Position numbers and translations under genes: made by a program. 64,000 bases of DNA from Luteirhabdus pelagi (GTDB lineage Bacteria > Bacteroidota > Bacteroidia > Flavobacteriales > Flavobacteriaceae): assembly GCF_016827595.1 (NCBI RefSeq), contig NZ_JAECMS010000006.1:62001-126000 (forward strand), read 5' to 3'. This document shows, piece by piece, positions 61,983 to 64,000 of the stretch. Numbering within the stretch: position 1 is the stretch's first letter; every line of letters begins with the position of its first letter. The notes beneath the pieces are model-generated. The model did no database searches. It had not been told where the DNA came from and saw nothing but the letters and a program-made list of their open reading frames with translations.

Positions 61983-62456
61983 TTAGTTATGAACGCCTAA
62001 CAATCGGAGTAACACCAATAATTGTCCCGAATGATAGGCTGTATGTTCTAGTATTAATAAGGTTTCACGAAGATAGGAATGTTTATCGCTATGCTTCACA
62101 TTGCTTAAAAGATCTTTTTCCCCATCCTTCAACATGGCTTCAAAAGCATCGCGATCATCAAAATAAGATTTCTTTAAATCGAACCACTCTTTTTCGGTAA
62201 CGGTATTCGTTTCCGGCCAATAATCGTCAGGCCAATTTGGAAGCGTGTAGGTTTCACCATTACAATAGTCAAGAATATCTTTTTGTGTGAAGGTGATATG
62301 ATAGAGTAGTTCATATACGGAATAGGGTAATTCGGCGGGGCGCACCGTTATTTTTTCAAAAGGGACTTCCTCAAGCATATCCTTTAACAGCAAAAAGGCC
62401 ATTCCGCCTTGCAGGTGTTTTGATAATTGCGTCTTTATTTCAGCATCACGTTTCAT
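61983..62456 (-). CDS. DinB-family four-helix-bundle protein
   Basis: A 157-residue protein of helical type with the DinB metal-ligand pattern: a His in YELLYHITFTQKDILDYC (about 53) and the C-terminal pair in ILEHTAYHSGQLLVLLRLLG (His at about 138 and 142). Family members include thiol transferases that use bacillithiol, of interest because bshC is nearby, but this is not specific evidence. It lies between ettA and a small membrane protein on the same strand. Confidence 0.82.
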   Translation of the reverse strand: MKRDAEIKTQLSKHLQGGMAFLLLKDMLEEVPFEKITVRPAELPYSVYELLYHITFTQKDILDYCNGETYTLPNWPDDYWPETNTVTEKEWFDLKKSYFDDRDAFEAMLKDGEKDLLSNVKHSDKHSYLRETLLILEHTAYHSGQLLVLLRLLGVHN

Positions 62457-62457
62457 A

Positions 62458-62634
62458 TTATACTCGTCCCTTTAGGGCATTAAAAACCCATGCAATGGCA
62501 AAAAATCCAATGCCAACCGAGGCAAACCCCCAGCCCGCAACATCATCGTACCTAAAAGCACCCATAGCAATTAAGGCACAACCAACAATTATCATTATAA
62601 AAGTCGCCCAAGCGAGCACCGTGTTCTTATTCAT
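62458..62634 (-). CDS. CAL67264-family small membrane protein
   Basis: A 58-residue protein with two hydrophobic helices (about 7-27 and 34-52) and a conserved opening MNKNTVLAWATFIMIIVGCALIA. It matches the CAL67264 family known only from Flavobacteria and relatives; function unknown. Two adjacent ATG codons (62637 and 62634) are possible starts. It is one base from the DinB-like gene. Confidence 0.75.
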   Translation of the reverse strand: MNKNTVLAWATFIMIIVGCALIAMGAFRYDDVAGWGFASVGIGFFAIAWVFNALKGRV

Positions 62635-62832
62635 CATAAAATTTCGTTTTCGTTTTAAACAAATCCTCCCGACCTCATCATCTTCTTCTGGCGAAGGAAT
62701 AGCGTACAAATATCGGTATTTTGTATGTTTTTCTCTCTTTAAGAAAGGTTAATCACTTCCTAAAACAGCGGTATTCCGAATGAAATTTCCTCAGAATTGC
62801 GAAAACTGCGAGAAAAGCTTTTCAGCATTTCG

Positions 62833-62840
62833 TATTTTTG
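62833..62840 (+). promoter_or_regulatory. -7 box of the second acyl-CoA carboxylase gene
   Basis: TATTTTTG matches TAnnTTTG, 19 bases before the ATG at 62860. No TTG lies 19-21 bases upstream. A small AAAAGCTTTT palindrome occurs just upstream (62812-62821). Confidence 0.5.
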
Positions 62841-62859
62841 AGAAAATTTCAAGTTTTCT

Positions 62860-64000
62860 ATGGATATAAAATTCAACAAGAACGAAGATCATAACAAGCT
62901 GCTTGTTTCCGAATTGAAGAAACGCCTTGCAAAAGTGAAACTGGGTGGCGGCGAAAAGCGCATTGAAAAACATCATAAAAAAGGAAAGATGACCGCGCGA
63001 GAGCGTATCGATTACCTTTTGGACGACAAATCCAAAAGTATTGAAATCGGTGCCTTTGCGGGTGATGGTATGTATGAAGAACACGGCGGTGCCCCAAGTG
63101 GTGGAGTGGTCGTGAAAATCGGATATGTGAAAGGTCGACAATGTATCGTGGTAGCGAACGACGCTACGGTAAAGGCTGGCGCCTGGTTTCCGATAACCGC
63201 TAAAAAGAATCTTCGTGCCCAAGAAATTTCCATAGAAAACAACCTGCCAATCATTTATTTAGTAGACAGCGCGGGTGTTTATTTGCCGATGCAGGATGAA
63301 ATCTTTCCAGATAAGGAGCACTTCGGAAGAATTTTCAGAAACAATGCCGTTATGAGCAGTAAGGGAATCACACAAATTGCTGCCGTTATGGGAAGCTGTG
63401 TTGCTGGTGGTGCGTATTTACCCATTATGAGTGACGAAGCACTAATCGTTGAAAAAACGGGAAGCATCTTTCTGGCGGGCAGCTATTTGGTAAAGGCTGC
63501 CATAGGGGAAAGCGTAGATAATGAAACCTTGGGTGGTGCTACGACCCATTCTGAAATTAGTGGGGTAACCGATTATAAGGCGAAAGATGATAAGGATGCG
63601 CTGGATACAATTAAGAAAATAGTTTCCAAAATGGGTGCAGCGGAATCGGCTGGATTTAGTCGTGAAAAAGCCGTAAAACCGAAGGAAAAAGAAGATGAAA
63701 TTTTCGGTCATTTACCGAAGTCACGAGCCGATCAGTATGACATGTTGGAAATCATCCACCGCTTGGTCGATGATTCCGAGTTTACCCAATATAAGGAAGG
63801 CTATGGCCAAACCATCTTAACTGGATATGCACGAATCGATGGTTGGGCGGTTGGTATCGTTGCGAATCAACGCAAAATTGTGAAAACCAAAAAAGGGGAA
63901 ATGCAATTTGGAGGCGTTATCTATAGCGACAGTGCCGATAAAGCGACACGCTTTATTGCGAATTGCAACCAGAAGAAAATTCCGTTAGTGTTTTTACAAG
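62860..64000 (+). CDS. Acyl-CoA carboxylase carboxyltransferase (MccB-like), 3' end outside window
   Basis: The first 380 residues of a biotin-dependent carboxyltransferase, cut by the window edge. It has KGKMTARERIDYLLDD near the start, GVVVKIGYVKGRQCIVVANDATVKAGAWFPIT, LPIIYLVDSAGVYLPMQDEIFPDKEHFGRIF, and MGSCVAGGAYLPIMSDEALIV. The VDSAGVYLPMQDEIFPD segment is that of methylcrotonyl-CoA or related acyl-CoA carboxylases rather than PccB, so leucine breakdown is the likely pathway. It is only distantly related to the pccB at 33797-35338 and is thus a separate enzyme. The biotin carboxylase partner would be downstream or shared. Confidence 0.88.
   Translation, partial: MDIKFNKNEDHNKLLVSELKKRLAKVKLGGGEKRIEKHHKKGKMTARERIDYLLDDKSKSIEIGAFAGDGMYEEHGGAPSGGVVVKIGYVKGRQCIVVANDATVKAGAWFPITAKKNLRAQEISIENNLPIIYLVDSAGVYLPMQDEIFPDKEHFGRIFRNNAVMSSKGITQIAAVMGSCVAGGAYLPIMSDEALIVEKTGSIFLAGSYLVKAAIGESVDNETLGGATTHSEISGVTDYKAKDDKDALDTIKKIVSKMGAAESAGFSREKAVKPKEKEDEIFGHLPKSRADQYDMLEIIHRLVDDSEFTQYKEGYGQTILTGYARIDGWAVGIVANQRKIVKTKKGEMQFGGVIYSDSADKATRFIANCNQKKIPLVFLQ

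Overview
The window looks like a marine-type flavobacterium (Bacteroidetes, family Flavobacteriaceae), although the species cannot be named from sequence alone. The evidence is a Bacteroidetes-type Tra conjugation cluster, promoters of the TTTG / TAnnTTTG kind, starts without clear Shine-Dalgarno sequences, a CAL67264-type small membrane protein, BshC (bacillithiol), a long Bacteroidetes-type LepB, and the propionyl-CoA carboxylase / two-subunit methylmalonyl-CoA mutase set.

Region 1 (1-22493) is the right-hand part of an integrative and conjugative element (ICE). It ends in the 3' end of a tRNA-Pro(GGG) gene, next to a tyrosine recombinase; the left end lies outside the window. From left to right it holds a GHKL ATPase cut by the window edge with an overlapping XRE regulator, a cell-wall amidase, a traE-F-G-I-J-K-M-N type IV secretion operon, a three-gene cargo block (membrane-anchored trypsin-like protease, secreted/barrel protein, unknown membrane protein), a VirD4-type coupling protein, a relaxase, a BtgA-like accessory protein with three clustered inverted repeats beside it that could be oriT, a RadC-like protein with a good terminator, an 850-bp stretch without a credible gene, an AbiE toxin-antitoxin pair with a palindromic operator, a relic XRE gene and the integrase.

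Region 2 (22507-33685) is chromosome devoted to electron transfer. It encodes a cytochrome b-like membrane protein, a flavoprotein with an odd iron-sulfur domain, two giant c-type cytochromes with 23 and 19 CxxCH motifs, an outer-membrane barrel protein, an OB-fold lipoprotein, and on the other strand the CcsBA haem-attachment enzyme. The genes read as a path from a cytoplasmic reductant through the inner membrane to the cell surface. This is the most striking part of the window.

Region 3 (33797-46379) holds propionate/branched-chain metabolism: a three-gene propionyl-CoA carboxylase operon and, further on, methylmalonyl-CoA mutase subunits inside a seven-gene overlapping chain that also carries uridine kinase and a DivIC-like division protein. 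Between them lie YebC and a PQQ-type sugar dehydrogenase with its likely cytochrome c partner, followed by a repeat-rich intergenic stretch.

Region 4 (46452-64000) is mostly housekeeping: a 2,4-dienoyl-CoA reductase-like SDR followed by 127-bp tandem repeats, the parA-parB-DUF5683-dapB-lepB-wbqC chain, bshC, three secreted hydrolases or lipoproteins, ettA, a DinB-fold protein, and the start of a second acyl-CoA carboxylase carboxyltransferase that runs off the right edge.
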